Shown in pieces: positions 1 through 6,083 of a stretch of 8,092 nucleotides of DNA (position 1 is the first letter of the stretch; the number at the start of each line of letters is the position of its first letter). The stretch lies in assembly GCA_027084145.1 (NCBI GenBank), contig JALWLM010000027.1, positions 1-8,092 on the forward strand, given 5' to 3'. Source of the stretch: Crocinitomicaceae bacterium. GTDB lineage: Bacteria > Bacteroidota > Bacteroidia > Flavobacteriales_D > Crocinitomicaceae. The position numbers were made by a program, and so were the translations under genes. The notes under the pieces were generated by a model. That model worked only from the letters and a program-made list of their open reading frames with translations. It did no database searches and had not been told where the DNA came from.

Positions 1-408
1 ACCATAGGTAAAGCGGATATTTTAACGGAAGGAACAGATGTGACTATTGTTGCTTGCGGGCATTTAGTGTGGCAATCTGTATTAGCAGCGAGAGAATTAG
101 AGAAAGAAGGAGTGTCGGTTGAAATTATTAATATGCATACGATTAAACCTTTAGATGAAAACGCCGTCTTAAAGTCAGTACAAAAGACAAGATGTATTGT
201 TACCGCTGAAGAACATATGAAAAACGGAGGATTGGGAGAGTCAATATCACGTTTATTGGCGGAAAAAAATCCGATTCCTTTAGAGATGGTTGCGGTGGAT
301 GATAAGTTTGGTCAAAGTGGAAAGCCGGATGAATTATTGGCAGCATATCAATTGGATGCACCAAGTATTATTCGAGCGGTAAAAAGAGTAATGCAACGAA
401 AAAAATAA
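1..408 (+). CDS. Transketolase, C-terminal subunit (partial, 5' end outside window)
   Basis: This is the C-terminal part of a transketolase, the thiamine-diphosphate enzyme that moves two-carbon units between sugar phosphates in the non-oxidative pentose phosphate pathway. The frame is open from base 1 and reads TIGKADILTEGTDVTIVACG at the left edge. A GTG at 40 is internal, because the upstream residues (EGTDVT) are conserved in the family. Visible family motifs are VTIVACGHLVW, the INMHTIKPLDE strand-turn, VTAEEHMKNGGLGESIS, and FGQSGKPDELL near the end; together they form the transketolase C-terminal domain. In many Bacteroidota, transketolase is split into separate N- and C-terminal genes of about 280 and 320 residues. 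The missing part here would include the pyrimidine-binding domain, but the split itself cannot be seen in this window. The next gene begins 4 bases after the stop, so cotranscription with the sigma factor is likely. The domain assignment is firm; the split arrangement is inferred. Confidence 0.88.
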   Translation, partial: TIGKADILTEGTDVTIVACGHLVWQSVLAARELEKEGVSVEIINMHTIKPLDENAVLKSVQKTRCIVTAEEHMKNGGLGESISRLLAEKNPIPLEMVAVDDKFGQSGKPDELLAAYQLDAPSIIRAVKRVMQRKK

Positions 409-412
409 ACAA

Positions 413-961
413 ATGGAAACAAATCACCTTGAAAATGAAATTTTAGAAAAATGGAAACAAGGTGGTGAACATTTAGAAACAGCTTTTCGAAAATTGGTTT
501 CTTTTTACGGTCCTAAATTATATGTGCAAATTAAAAAGAATGTAGGAACTTCCGGTGTGGATGATGTCTTGCAAGAAGTCTTTTTAAAAGTTTATCAAAA
601 CCTATCGAAATTCAGAGGTGAAGCAAAACTTTCTTCATGGTTATATAGAATAGCACATAATGAATCGATGAATTATTTAAAAAAAAATCATCGAAACGCT
701 CAAAAATTATCAGATGTAATTGTAGAAGTTATTGCAGAAGGGGATTTTTATTCACCGGAAGAGATTTCATCATTATTAAAACAAGCAATTTCAAAATTAC
801 CGGAAAAACAATCTTTTGTTTTTTGTTTAAGATATTTTGAAGAAAAAAGTTTTTCGGAAATTTCGCAGATAACAGGAACAAGTGTAGGAGCTTTAAAATC
901 AAGTTATCACCTAGCAAGAAAAAAAATTGAAGAATTTTTACGATCTCAATTAAACTATTGA
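413..961 (+). CDS. ECF-type RNA polymerase sigma factor (first of two)
   Basis: This 182-residue protein is a sigma-70 family ECF sigma factor, which directs core RNA polymerase to alternative promoters. Region 2 spans about residues 24-92. It includes the DDVLQEVFLKVYQNL core-binding helix (50-64) and the FRGEAKLSSWLYRIAHN segment that contacts the -10 element. Region 4 spans about 117-175, with a helix-turn-helix at 143-172 (EEKSFSEIS, then GTSVGALKS). There is no region 1 or 3, and the length fits an ECF factor. It starts at an ATG 4 bases after the transketolase stop, without a strong ribosome-binding site. It is followed by a single-pass membrane protein and a secreted helical protein, the usual sigma / anti-sigma / sensor order. 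Its target promoters and inducing signal cannot be read from the sequence. Region 2 is only moderately conserved, but the overall match leaves little doubt. Confidence 0.93.
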   Translation: METNHLENEILEKWKQGGEHLETAFRKLVSFYGPKLYVQIKKNVGTSGVDDVLQEVFLKVYQNLSKFRGEAKLSSWLYRIAHNESMNYLKKNHRNAQKLSDVIVEVIAEGDFYSPEEISSLLKQAISKLPEKQSFVFCLRYFEEKSFSEISQITGTSVGALKSSYHLARKKIEEFLRSQLNY

Positions 962-985
962 TAGCATTAAAAGTCATAATAACAA

Positions 986-1426
986 ATGAAACAGGAAAAA
1001 GACATATTGGATTTTTTGATACCTAAAAAAGTAGATTCTATTCCGGACGGAGTTTACTTTGAAAAGTTGGCCAACGAGGTGATTCAAAAAAAACAAAAAA
1101 GCAAAAGGTTTTATTTAAAACCCATTCTTGTTTCAGGAATTGCAGCGTCGATTATTTTCGGAGTATTTTATTTCTCTAATCAAATTAAAAATAAAGAGAT
1201 AGACGTATCTCATTTGAACAACAAGGAAATTTACGCTTATTTGAATGAAAATATAGATGTTGTGGAAGAACAAGTAATCCTTACGGAAATTTTGTCTGAA
1301 GATTTTTCAAGTGTAGAATCAACAAATGAAAAAGATAAAATCACACTGGATGAATTAACAGATGAAGAAGTAATGAATTATCTGGAAGAAAATGATATCG
1401 AAGAATTATTAACAGTTAAAAAATGA
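986..1426 (+). CDS. Small single-pass membrane protein, candidate anti-sigma factor
   Basis: No named family was recognised for this 146-residue protein. Residues 1-45 are charged and basic just before the membrane (QKKQKSKRFYLK). One hydrophobic segment lies at about 46-64. Residues 65-146 are strongly acidic. The basic N-terminal part is predicted to be cytoplasmic and the acidic tail periplasmic. The tail holds two diverged copies of one unit, LNNKEIYAYLNEN (77-89) and LTDEEVMNYLEEN (124-136), each with an L-x-x-x-E-[IV]-x-x-Y-L-x-E-N core. The gene lies 24 bases after the ECF sigma gene and 4 bases before a gene for a secreted helical protein. That position and topology are typical of an anti-sigma factor holding the sigma factor at the membrane. 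No zinc-binding ZAS motif (HxxxCxxC) is present, so it is not a classical zinc anti-sigma. The role is inferred from context. Confidence 0.75.
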   Translation: MKQEKDILDFLIPKKVDSIPDGVYFEKLANEVIQKKQKSKRFYLKPILVSGIAASIIFGVFYFSNQIKNKEIDVSHLNNKEIYAYLNENIDVVEEQVILTEILSEDFSSVESTNEKDKITLDELTDEEVMNYLEENDIEELLTVKK

Positions 1427-1430
1427 AAAG

Positions 1431-1901
1431 ATGAAAAAAGTAGTAAAGTTTATAGGTGTATTGATGCTAAGTATGATGATTCCTGTTTTGGGATTCTCTC
1501 AACAAGAAGCAAATAAGAAGACAGTAAAGAAAGAAAGAGTTTTAGCGGCAAAGAAACAATTTTTTAAAGAAAAGCTTCCGCTGAATGATTCGGAATTAGA
1601 AAGTTTTTGGGAGGTGTATATGGAAATGAATGAGAAAATCAAGCCTCTTCGAAAAGAAAAAAAAGAAGTCATGAAGTCAATTAAAGAGAATTATGAGACT
1701 CTTTCTGATGCTGATGCAAAATCAAAAACAAAACGTATATTTGAAATTGATAGAGAAATTATTGATATAAGATCACTCTATCATGATAAAATAGCAAAGG
1801 AAATAGGAGGTAAAAAGGCAGCTAAAATTCCTGTTGTAGAAATGCAGTTTAAAAAGGAATTACTAAAAAAAATAAAAGAAAGGCGTGAACAACATCAGTA
1901 A
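1431..1901 (+). CDS. Exported helical protein, candidate sensor of the ECF sigma system
   Basis: This 156-residue protein begins with a clear signal peptide: MKK, a hydrophobic core at about 5-20, and likely cleavage near GFS-Q (23/24). The mature part is highly charged and predicted almost entirely alpha-helical, with long Lys/Glu/Arg runs (for example KIKPLRKEKKEVMKSIKENY at 69-88). It contains the segment LNDSELESFWEVYMEMNEK (51-69). This layout resembles the periplasmic Spy/CpxP/CnrX-like helical proteins and the small flavobacterial proteins annotated as sensors of ECF-type sigma factors. It has no Cys, and apart from the initial residues no Met/His-rich metal site is obvious. It lies 4 bases after the candidate anti-sigma gene, and its final 17 bases overlap the start of the aminotransferase gene. 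A periplasmic sensor or chaperone role is inferred from context. The export signal is the best-supported property. Confidence 0.75.
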   Translation: MKKVVKFIGVLMLSMMIPVLGFSQQEANKKTVKKERVLAAKKQFFKEKLPLNDSELESFWEVYMEMNEKIKPLRKEKKEVMKSIKENYETLSDADAKSKTKRIFEIDREIIDIRSLYHDKIAKEIGGKKAAKIPVVEMQFKKELLKKIKERREQHQ

Positions 1902-3081
1902 GGATCAAGAGATTTTTTTAACAAAATTAGGTCAGACAACCCCTTCCCCTTATCTCATTGAAATAGAACGAGCTAAGGGGATTTTCATTTATGATAAAAA
2001 AGGGAAGGGTTACATGGATATGATTGCCGGAGTGGCAGTGAATAATATTGGACATAATCACCCGAAAGTTGTTGATGCATTAAAAGAACAGATTGACAGG
2101 CATTTACATGTTATGGTTTATGGAGAATATGTACAAGAAGCTCAAAACCGTTTAGCTGAGAAGTTAATTGCTTTACTACCGGAGTCTTTAGATATGCTTT
2201 ATCCTGTTAATTCAGGTACGGAAGCGAATGAGGCCGCTATTAAATTAGTCAAACGAGTAACAGGAAGAACGAAAATGATTTCTTTTAAAGGATCTTATCA
2301 TGGTAGCACGAATGGTTCTTTAAGTATTTCGGGAAACGAGACTAAAAAAAGAGCGTTCCGACCACTTCTTCCGGATATTGAATTTATAGAGTTAAATAAT
2401 TTATCTGATTTAGAACGAATCACAGAAGATGTTGCAGGAGTTTTCTTAGAAACAATACAAGGAGATGCCGGTGTGAGAATACCATCAAAAGAATTTATGA
2501 AAGCATTACGAGAGCGATGTACCAAAACCGGAGCGCTTTTAGTTTTAGATGAGATACAATGTGGCTTAGGGCGAACGGCAAAAATGTTTGCATTTGAACA
2601 TTTTGATATTGTTCCCGATGTATTAACCTTAGGGAAAGCTTTAGGAGGAGGAATGCCTGTTGGAGCATTAGTATCTTCAAAAAAATATTTAAGAGAATTT
2701 ACTTACAATCCGATGCTTGGACACATTACTACTTTTGGAGGTCATCCGGTGGTTTGTGCTGCTGCTTCAGCTTGTTTAGAGGTTCTTTCGTCTGAAATAG
2801 ATTTTGATGAGGTAGAAAGGATTGGATCGATTTTAGAAAAAGAATTAACTTCTGTTGATCAAATTAAAGAAATTAGAAGGATAGGAATGATGTATGCTTT
2901 TGATATGGATTCTTCCGAGCGTGTAGAAAGAGTTGTTAAAAAATGTTTGGAAAGAGGTTTAATAGCATTTTGGTTTTTATCACATCCTTATAGTTTTAGA
3001 ATTTCTCCCCCAATCAATATCTCTGAAAATGAAATAATAAATGCTGCAAGCATAATAAAAGGAGCAATAATGGATTCATAA
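1885..3081 (+). CDS. Class-III PLP-dependent aminotransferase (aspartate aminotransferase family)
   Basis: This 398-residue fold-type I, class-III aminotransferase resembles acetylornithine/ornithine/4-aminobutyrate transaminases. The PLP site is complete: NSGTEANEAAIK (109-120) and GSYHG (136-140) for phosphate and ring contacts, LDEIQCGLGR (221-230) with Asp222 for the pyridine nitrogen, and the Schiff-base Lys251 in LTLGKALGGGMPVG. ITTFGGHP (281-288) supplies the next phosphate-binding turn. The start is a GTG at 1885, inside the preceding gene, after AGAAAGG. An in-frame stop at 1873 rules out a longer version, and the next in-frame Met (44) would remove conserved N-terminal residues such as QTTPSPYLIEIERAKG. 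The length is normal for the family. The overlap suggests translational coupling to the sensor gene. The amino donor and acceptor cannot be assigned from sequence. No arg or gab genes are nearby, so neither argD nor gabT is claimed. Confidence 0.9.
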   Translation: MNNISKDQEIFLTKLGQTTPSPYLIEIERAKGIFIYDKKGKGYMDMIAGVAVNNIGHNHPKVVDALKEQIDRHLHVMVYGEYVQEAQNRLAEKLIALLPESLDMLYPVNSGTEANEAAIKLVKRVTGRTKMISFKGSYHGSTNGSLSISGNETKKRAFRPLLPDIEFIELNNLSDLERITEDVAGVFLETIQGDAGVRIPSKEFMKALRERCTKTGALLVLDEIQCGLGRTAKMFAFEHFDIVPDVLTLGKALGGGMPVGALVSSKKYLREFTYNPMLGHITTFGGHPVVCAAASACLEVLSSEIDFDEVERIGSILEKELTSVDQIKEIRRIGMMYAFDMDSSERVERVVKKCLERGLIAFWFLSHPYSFRISPPINISENEIINAASIIKGAIMDS

Positions 3082-3120
3082 TTTTATTTTGTACTAAAAA
3101 AAAAACTATTGGTCGAATTA

Positions 3121-3154
3121 TTTGATGAAAAATAGAATAAAGTGTTTATCTTAG
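3121..3154 (+). promoter_or_regulatory. Possible Bacteroidota-type promoter
   Basis: TTTG at 3121-3124 is followed, after 22 bases, by TATCTTAG at 3147-3154. The Bacteroidota housekeeping promoter is TTTG, a spacer of about 17-23 bases, then TAnnTTTG. The -7 element here matches at every fixed position except one (TTAG instead of TTTG). A transcript would start near 3160 and run into the hairpins at 3167-3205 and 3236-3277. Such weak consensus matches also occur by chance in AT-rich DNA, so this is tentative. Confidence 0.3.
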
Positions 3155-3166
3155 CGTTATAAAATT

Positions 3167-3205
3167 AATTCTTACTTTTAGTGTTAGTAATGTAAGAGTT
3201 TTTTT
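3167..3205 (+). terminator. Rho-independent terminator after the aminotransferase
   Basis: The arm at 3167-3175 (AATTCTTAC) pairs with 3192-3200 (GTAAGAGTT), giving 9 bp with one G-T wobble and a 16-base loop. A run of seven T (3199-3205) overlaps and follows the 3' arm. It lies about 85 bases after the aminotransferase stop and probably ends the first gene cluster. The stem is AT-rich, so termination may be partial. Confidence 0.55.
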
Positions 3206-3220
3206 CATAAGTAGTAGTTT

Positions 3221-3235
3221 AGGTTAGGTTAGGTA
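3221..3235 (+). repeat. Short AGGTT tandem repeat
   Basis: Three consecutive copies of a 5-base unit, AGGTT AGGTT AGGTA, lie exactly between the two terminator hairpins. The stretch is too short to imply a mobile element. It may simply be single-stranded spacer in a transcript or a minor slippage product. Confidence 0.5.
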
Positions 3236-3277
3236 GCAAGAGGAATTAACGCCCGTTAGTTCCTCTTTGCGTTTTTT
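3236..3277 (+). terminator. Strong Rho-independent terminator
   Basis: The arm at 3236-3250 (GCAAGAGGAATTAAC) pairs with 3255-3270 (GTTAGTTCCTCTTTGC) around a four-base GCCC loop. The stem has 15 pairs, with one G-T wobble and one bulged T at 3268. It is followed by G and a run of six T (3272-3277). This is the most stable hairpin in the gap. It lies upstream of ftsX and would stop read-through from the aminotransferase cluster or end a small local transcript. Confidence 0.8.
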
Positions 3278-3381
3278 AGAAACCCTATCTCCGTATGATA
3301 CTTTTAGTTTCTATTTAAACGTTTCTGTTTTTTTATTTAGTTCGAGTTAATTTTATTATTTTAGTCGCAAAGAATGATTCA
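3278..3381 (+). other. Leader region upstream of ftsX
   Basis: This AT-rich stretch lies between the strong terminator and the ftsX start and should contain the ftsX operon promoter. TACTTTTA (near 3300) and TATTTTAG (3357-3364) resemble the -7 element, but neither has a TTTG at the right distance. An ATG at 3374 opens a three-codon frame (Met-Ile-Gln-stop) whose TGA overlaps the ftsX ATG, which could be chance. I see no riboswitch, tRNA or repeat here. The gap before it (3082-3277) holds the listed promoter candidate, repeat and terminators and no convincing protein gene. Confidence 0.4.
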
Positions 3382-4263
3382 ATGACTTCAACAATCAATA
3401 AAAGAGGAGTAGCTTCTAGTTATATTTCTACAATTGTAGGGATTTCACTGGTGTTGTTTATGATTGGAATTGTACTTGGAGGTTACTTAGGGTTGGAAGA
3501 AATTCAGAAACAAGCAAAAGAAACTTTACAGGGAGATATGTTTTTTGTTCCGGAAATGGGAACAGCAGATATCAAACAAGTTGAACAAGAAATCAAAACT
3601 TGGCCATACTTTAAAGAAGTGTTTTTTGTATCACCGGAAAGAGCGATTCAAGAGTTTACCGGAGAAAATCAAGATGCGGATAATATTTTAGAAATATTTG
3701 ATGGAGAAAATCCACTTCCTCCTACAATCAGTTTTCGTCCCAGATCTGATTATGCGACATTAGAAGGGATGACGATGATTAGAGATACATTACAAAGCGT
3801 TTATGGTAAACAGTTAGAGGAAGTAAGTTTTGATGAATCAGCAGTTAAAAGCGTTAATTTAGGGTTTAAGCAATTTGTCTTTATTTTTGGAGCGGTAGCT
3901 ACTTTACTCATTTTAGTTGCTTTTGCTTTAATTAACAATACGATTCGTTTAGCACTTTATTCAAAACGTTTTTCAATTAAAACAATGCAGTTAGTAGGAG
4001 CAACATCCGGTTATATTCGAAGACCTTTTTTGCTTCAGGCATTAGGAATGGGGATTTTAAGCGGACTGATTGCTTCAGCACTATTGTTCGGATTGTTTTA
4101 TGCCTTAAATAATATGATTACAGCTATTCATCTGGAAATAGATCTTAAATTATTTTCTATACTTGTAGGAACTTTATTGATCATAGGTGTTTTGATAACA
4201 CTTGCATCTACTTGGTTTGCACTCAATAAGTATTTACGGATGAAATTAGATGATTTATATTAA
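3382..4263 (+). CDS. ftsX: FtsX-like cell division permease
   Basis: FtsX is the membrane partner of the FtsE ATPase. In studied bacteria FtsEX couples divisome assembly to activation of peptidoglycan hydrolases. This 293-residue protein has the family layout: a short cytoplasmic start, one membrane helix at about 14-35, a periplasmic domain at about 38-160 (FFVPEMGTADIKQVE, then FFVSPERAIQEF), then three helices at about 164-186, 216-242 and 256-280. The diagnostic motif lies between helices 2 and 3: NNTIRLALYSKRFSIKTMQL (185-204), followed by VGATSGYIRRPFLLQ. The ATG at 3382 is the only sensible start, since no in-frame start occurs just upstream. It opens a cluster with DUF3098, uppP and truB; ftsE is not adjacent, as is common in this phylum. 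The neighbouring uppP links the operon to envelope growth. Confidence in the family is high; the exact partner is not visible. Confidence 0.93.
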   Translation: MTSTINKRGVASSYISTIVGISLVLFMIGIVLGGYLGLEEIQKQAKETLQGDMFFVPEMGTADIKQVEQEIKTWPYFKEVFFVSPERAIQEFTGENQDADNILEIFDGENPLPPTISFRPRSDYATLEGMTMIRDTLQSVYGKQLEEVSFDESAVKSVNLGFKQFVFIFGAVATLLILVAFALINNTIRLALYSKRFSIKTMQLVGATSGYIRRPFLLQALGMGILSGLIASALLFGLFYALNNMITAIHLEIDLKLFSILVGTLLIIGVLITLASTWFALNKYLRMKLDDLY

Positions 4264-4274
4264 ATAAAATTGAG

Positions 4275-4526
4275 ATGACAGAAAAATCTTCAAATAATTC
4301 AAAAGAACCTTTTTCTTTTCCTAAAGAAAATTATAAGCTATTAATTATAGGTTTATTAATTAATGTATTCGGTTATTTTTTAATGATTGGAGGAGCAAAT
4401 GAAGATCCGAATACATTTAACGCAGATGAAATGTTTAGTGACCGAAGAATTACCATAGCTCCGATGCTTATTGTTTTAGGTTTTGGGTTGATTCTATATT
4501 CTATTATGCGTAAGCCAAAGTCATAA
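4275..4526 (+). CDS. DUF3098 family small membrane protein
   Basis: This 83-residue protein has two predicted membrane helices (about 21-40 and 59-77) joined by a short conserved loop. The loop motifs are GGANEDPNTFNADEMFSDRR (39-58) and ITIAP, preceded by FSFPKENY (13-20). These are the hallmarks of DUF3098, a family of unknown function found in Bacteroidota next to ftsX and uppP. The hydrophilic N-terminus (Ser/Asn/Lys-rich) is probably cytoplasmic, which would place both termini inside. It starts 11 bases after ftsX and ends 3 bases before uppP, so it is surely in the same transcript. An accessory role in envelope or division processes is suggested only by the neighbourhood. Confidence 0.85.
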   Translation: MTEKSSNNSKEPFSFPKENYKLLIIGLLINVFGYFLMIGGANEDPNTFNADEMFSDRRITIAPMLIVLGFGLILYSIMRKPKS

Positions 4527-4529
4527 AAA

Positions 4530-5321
4530 ATGACCTTATTAGAAGCGATTATCCTGGGGATTGTTCAAGGATTGACAGAGTTTTTACCGGTTTCCAGCTC
4601 GGGACATTTAGAATTAGTTAAAGCTCTACAAGGTCAAGAAATATCTGGTGAACAAAGCCTCTTTATGACCGTGGTTCTTCATTTTGCTACAGCTTTGGCT
4701 ACGGTGATTGTTTTTAGAAAAGAGGTGATGCAAATATTTAAGGGGTTACTTCAATTTAAAAACAATGAATCTTTTTGGTTTTCAGTTAAAATTATTTTAT
4801 CAATGTTCCCTGCAGCTTTTGTAGGTTTGTTCTTTGAAGATTGGTTGGATCAATTTTTCAGCGGGAATATTTTCTTCATTGGTTTGATGTTAATTTTAAC
4901 AGGTTTGCTGTTATTGTTGGCAGACAGAGCAAAAAACACCAGTAAAAATGTGTCAATCAAAGACGCTATTTTAATAGGTATTGCACAAGCTATCGCTATT
5001 TTGCCCGGTATATCAAGGTCAGGAGCAACAATTGGCACTTCTGTTTTATTAGGTATTGATAGAGAAAAAGCAGCACGTTTTTCTTTCTTAATGGTGGTTC
5101 CTCTAATTTTCGGAAAAATAGCCAAGGATTTGATGAGTGATGAATTTACATCATCCGGAATATCAATAGATGTATTGTCATCAGGATTTGTTGCTGCCTT
5201 AATTACAGGTATTTTGGCTTGTACTTGGATGATTTCTTTAGTTAAAAAGAGTAAGCTTTCCTATTTTTCTTATTATTGTTTTCTTGTAGGAGCAGTAGCT
5301 ATCATTTGGTCTATTTCCTAA
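4530..5321 (+). CDS. uppP: Undecaprenyl-diphosphatase UppP (BacA)
   Basis: UppP removes a phosphate from undecaprenyl diphosphate at the cytoplasmic membrane. This recycles the lipid carrier for peptidoglycan and other surface polymers and gives low-level bacitracin resistance. The 263-residue protein has the normal length (E. coli 273) and is strongly hydrophobic with several membrane helices. Both signature motifs are intact. The first is QGLTEFLPVSSSGHLELV (13-30), with Glu17 in the (E/Q)xxxE motif and Ser-Ser-Ser-Gly-His at 22-26. The second is LPGISRSGATIG (158-169), with the essential Arg163. Position 13 is Gln where E. coli has Glu; this is a common accepted variant. The gene starts 3 bases after DUF3098 and ends 3 bases before truB, so the genes are tightly coupled. 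The assignment is secure. Confidence 0.96.
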   Translation: MTLLEAIILGIVQGLTEFLPVSSSGHLELVKALQGQEISGEQSLFMTVVLHFATALATVIVFRKEVMQIFKGLLQFKNNESFWFSVKIILSMFPAAFVGLFFEDWLDQFFSGNIFFIGLMLILTGLLLLLADRAKNTSKNVSIKDAILIGIAQAIAILPGISRSGATIGTSVLLGIDREKAARFSFLMVVPLIFGKIAKDLMSDEFTSSGISIDVLSSGFVAALITGILACTWMISLVKKSKLSYFSYYCFLVGAVAIIWSIS

Positions 5322-5324
5322 TTT

Positions 5325-6020
5325 ATGATGTTAAAAGAATTTGCCTCAGGTAGTACAATTGTTGTAGATAAACCGTTTAAATGGACATCTTTTGATGTTG
5401 TCAAAAAACTTCGATGGGTTATCAAAACGAAATTAGGCGTTAAAAAACTTAAAGTAGGACATGCAGGAACTTTAGATCCTCTGGCAACAGGTGTATTGGT
5501 GATTTGTATAGGAAAACATACCAAGTTGATAGAAGGGTTAATGTCTCAAGAAAAAGTATATACCGGAACCATCTTGCTTGGAAAAACAACACCTTCTTAT
5601 GATTTGGAAACAGCATATGATGACGAATACCCTATTTCACATATAACAGAAGATATGCTAGAAGAAGTGGCGAATAGTTTTTTGGGCGAACAATTACAAA
5701 CGCCACCTATTTTTTCTGCGAAGAAAATAGATGGAAAACGTGCTTATCAATTAGCGAGAGAAGGAGAAGAACCCAAAATGAAACAAAATAAAATTATCAT
5801 TTCATCTTTTGAAATTAATGCAGAAGATTTCCCTGAAATAAAATTTAAAATCACTTGTAGTAAAGGTACTTATATCCGTTCTATTGCACATGACTTTGGA
5901 AAAAGACTGGATTCAGGAGCGACATTGATTGAACTTCGAAGAATAAAATCAGGCGATTTTTCGATAGAAGATGCTAAAACAGTAGAAGATTGGATAGAGG
6001 AAGTGGAAAAAATGGAATAA
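5325..6020 (+). CDS. truB: tRNA pseudouridine(55) synthase TruB
   Basis: TruB converts uridine 55 in the T-arm of tRNAs to pseudouridine in the cytoplasm. This 231-residue protein carries the catalytic motif KVGHAGTLDPLATGVL (43-58) with nucleophile Asp51. Other family landmarks are VVDKPFKWTS (13-22), KVYTG with Tyr79, QTPPIFSAKKIDGKRAY (125-141), and CSKGTYIRSIAHDFG (178-192). It lacks the C-terminal PUA-type extension of E. coli TruB (314 residues), which is normal for the short Bacteroidota form. ATG codons at 5325 and 5328 are adjacent; the first is taken because it lies 3 bases after uppP, and the choice makes one residue of difference. It is the last gene of the cluster and is followed directly by the hairpin at 6020-6050. 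The assignment is secure. Confidence 0.96.
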   Translation: MMLKEFASGSTIVVDKPFKWTSFDVVKKLRWVIKTKLGVKKLKVGHAGTLDPLATGVLVICIGKHTKLIEGLMSQEKVYTGTILLGKTTPSYDLETAYDDEYPISHITEDMLEEVANSFLGEQLQTPPIFSAKKIDGKRAYQLAREGEEPKMKQNKIIISSFEINAEDFPEIKFKITCSKGTYIRSIAHDFGKRLDSGATLIELRRIKSGDFSIEDAKTVEDWIEEVEKME

Positions 6021-6050
6021 AAATCCTGTATTAAAATAATACAGGATTTT
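6020..6050. terminator. Bidirectional terminator between convergent operons
   Basis: A near-perfect inverted repeat: 6020-6033 (AAAATCCTGTATTA) pairs with 6037-6050 (TAATACAGGATTTT) around an AAA loop, 14 bp in all. The A-rich 5' arm and T-rich 3' arm give a T-run in both reading directions. It starts at the last base of the truB stop codon and lies about 33 bases after the stop of the minus-strand gene. It therefore probably terminates both the truB operon and the convergent sigma/anti-sigma operon. Confidence 0.8.
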
Positions 6051-6083
6051 GCACTTATCAATAGTAGCAGGAAAGTGTATTTA

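Noticed and set aside
729..977. Open frame on the minus strand opposite the first sigma gene
   Set aside because: It is antisense to a well-supported ECF sigma gene and its product is a low-complexity Leu/Phe/Lys sequence typical of AT-rich shadow frames.
2298..2680. Two minus-strand open frames inside the aminotransferase gene
   Set aside because: Both are antisense to conserved PLP-enzyme sequence, overlap each other and show no recognisable motif.
3374..3385. Three-codon frame (Met-Ile-Gln) overlapping the ftsX start as a regulatory leader
   Set aside because: It is too short to judge and such frames are frequent by chance; it is noted only within the leader region.
4566..4568. Gln instead of the first Glu in the UppP catalytic motif
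   Set aside because: The accepted family motif is (E/Q)xxxE, so this is a normal variant and not a sign of inactivity.
4850..5125. Minus-strand open frame inside uppP
   Set aside because: It is antisense to conserved UppP motifs, with no domain and no regulatory signals of its own.
5318..5524. Minus-strand open frame at the start of truB
   Set aside because: It is the shadow of the conserved TruB N-terminal region.
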